The notes beneath the pieces are model-generated. The model had not been told where the DNA came from and did not search any database. It worked only from the letters and a program-made list of their open reading frames with translations. The position numbers were made by a program, and so were the translations under genes. From positions 53,660 through 117,659 of the forward strand of contig RFGF01000003.1 in the NCBI GenBank assembly GCA_003695915.1: a stretch of 64,000 nt of DNA. The letters run 5' to 3'. Positions within the stretch are counted from its first letter, which is position 1; every line of letters starts with the position of its first letter. Source of the DNA: Nitrospirota bacterium (lineage in GTDB: Bacteria > Nitrospirota > Nitrospiria > Nitrospirales > UBA8639). Positions 63,785 to 64,000 of the stretch are shown here, piece by piece.

Positions 63785-64000
63785 TCACCGAGATGGCCGT
63801 TCTTCTTGCAACACGAGCCGACCGTCTTCCACCCTACGCGTGGGGATGCGCGCCCGATCGATATCTCCTTGGAGCGTATAGAACAAATCCTTGGCGAAGA
63901 CTTTGTTTCCGATATGCCAGGAATGCGCAAAGGTCCCGTAATATTCCGCCTGATCCTCATCCAGCGTTCGGAAATACGGTCCACAATCCACGTTGACCGC
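63785..64000 (-). CDS. C-terminus of a protein whose start lies beyond the window
   Basis: A frame open from the window edge to a TGA at 63785 reads VDCGPYFRTLDEDQAEYYG, then FAHSWHIGNKVFAKDLF and a basic C-terminal tail. About 71 residues are visible. No family recognised. Confidence 0.55.
   Translation of the reverse strand, partial: AVNVDCGPYFRTLDEDQAEYYGTFAHSWHIGNKVFAKDLFYTLQGDIDRARIPTRRVEDGRLVLQEERPSR

Overview
The window comes from a chemolithotrophic bacterium, most likely of the phylum Nitrospirota (Nitrospira-like; a Manganitrophus-like relative is also possible). This rests on gene content: two long cytochrome bd-like oxidase subunits without a CydB partner, several membrane-tethered c-type cytochromes, a very large MofA-type multicopper oxidase, and many small secreted copper-type proteins. 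No nitrite oxidoreductase catalytic genes (nxrAB), ammonia oxidation genes, rRNA, tRNA or CRISPR array were seen, so the energy substrate cannot be read from this window alone.

Layout. 1-5.2 kb holds housekeeping genes: a partial TPP decarboxylase, queF, a DegT-type sugar aminotransferase, a YqaA-type membrane protein, DUF2835, a CysQ-like phosphatase and mobA. 5.2-7.6 kb has no intact gene and contains decayed IS5-family and IS3-family transposases. 7.6-23.0 kb is one long leftward respiratory block. In transcription order it carries a methyltransferase, a DUF420-like membrane protein, a PCP_red protein, a polytopic membrane protein, bd-like oxidase 2, a DUF3047 protein, a glycine-zipper membrane protein, two membrane-anchored SUMF1-fold proteins, two unannotated mini membrane proteins, bd-like oxidase 1, a diheme cytochrome, a monoheme cytochrome, and a diheme cytochrome fused to an ethylbenzene-dehydrogenase-type heme b domain. 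A third mini protein lies on the opposite strand. Overlapping starts and stops suggest co-translation, and a terminator closes the block at 7.65 kb.

23.1-35.6 kb is a leftward periplasmic and copper region: three paralogous cupredoxin/carboxypeptidase-regulatory proteins, a DUF255 thioredoxin-fold protein, a HEAT-repeat protein, and a 1698-residue multicopper oxidase with an embedded LysM domain. 35.8-38.0 kb is a small operon (DUF192, Rieske ferredoxin, chagasin-like inhibitor, D-amino-acid transaminase). 38.3-43.9 kb has secreted or lipid-anchored proteins and a DUF692/MNIO enzyme with an unusual C-terminal extension.

44.0-64.0 kb is mostly metabolism: gltD/gltB, a polyprenyl diphosphate synthase, folE with a eukaryote-type 6-pyruvoyltetrahydropterin synthase, a [2Fe-2S] ferredoxin, a stand-alone NuoF-like protein, malate dehydrogenase, a NorD-like VWA protein, an M28 peptidase, a DUF167 protein, a bfd-like ferredoxin behind a sigma70 promoter and Fur-box-like site, and an S9 peptidase.

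A working model (inference): the cytochromes and cupredoxins carry electrons between a periplasmic or outer-surface donor oxidation, possibly a metal handled by the giant multicopper oxidase, and the two bd-like membrane oxidases. The SUMF1-fold, PCP_red and mini membrane proteins would be accessory subunits or assembly factors of these complexes.
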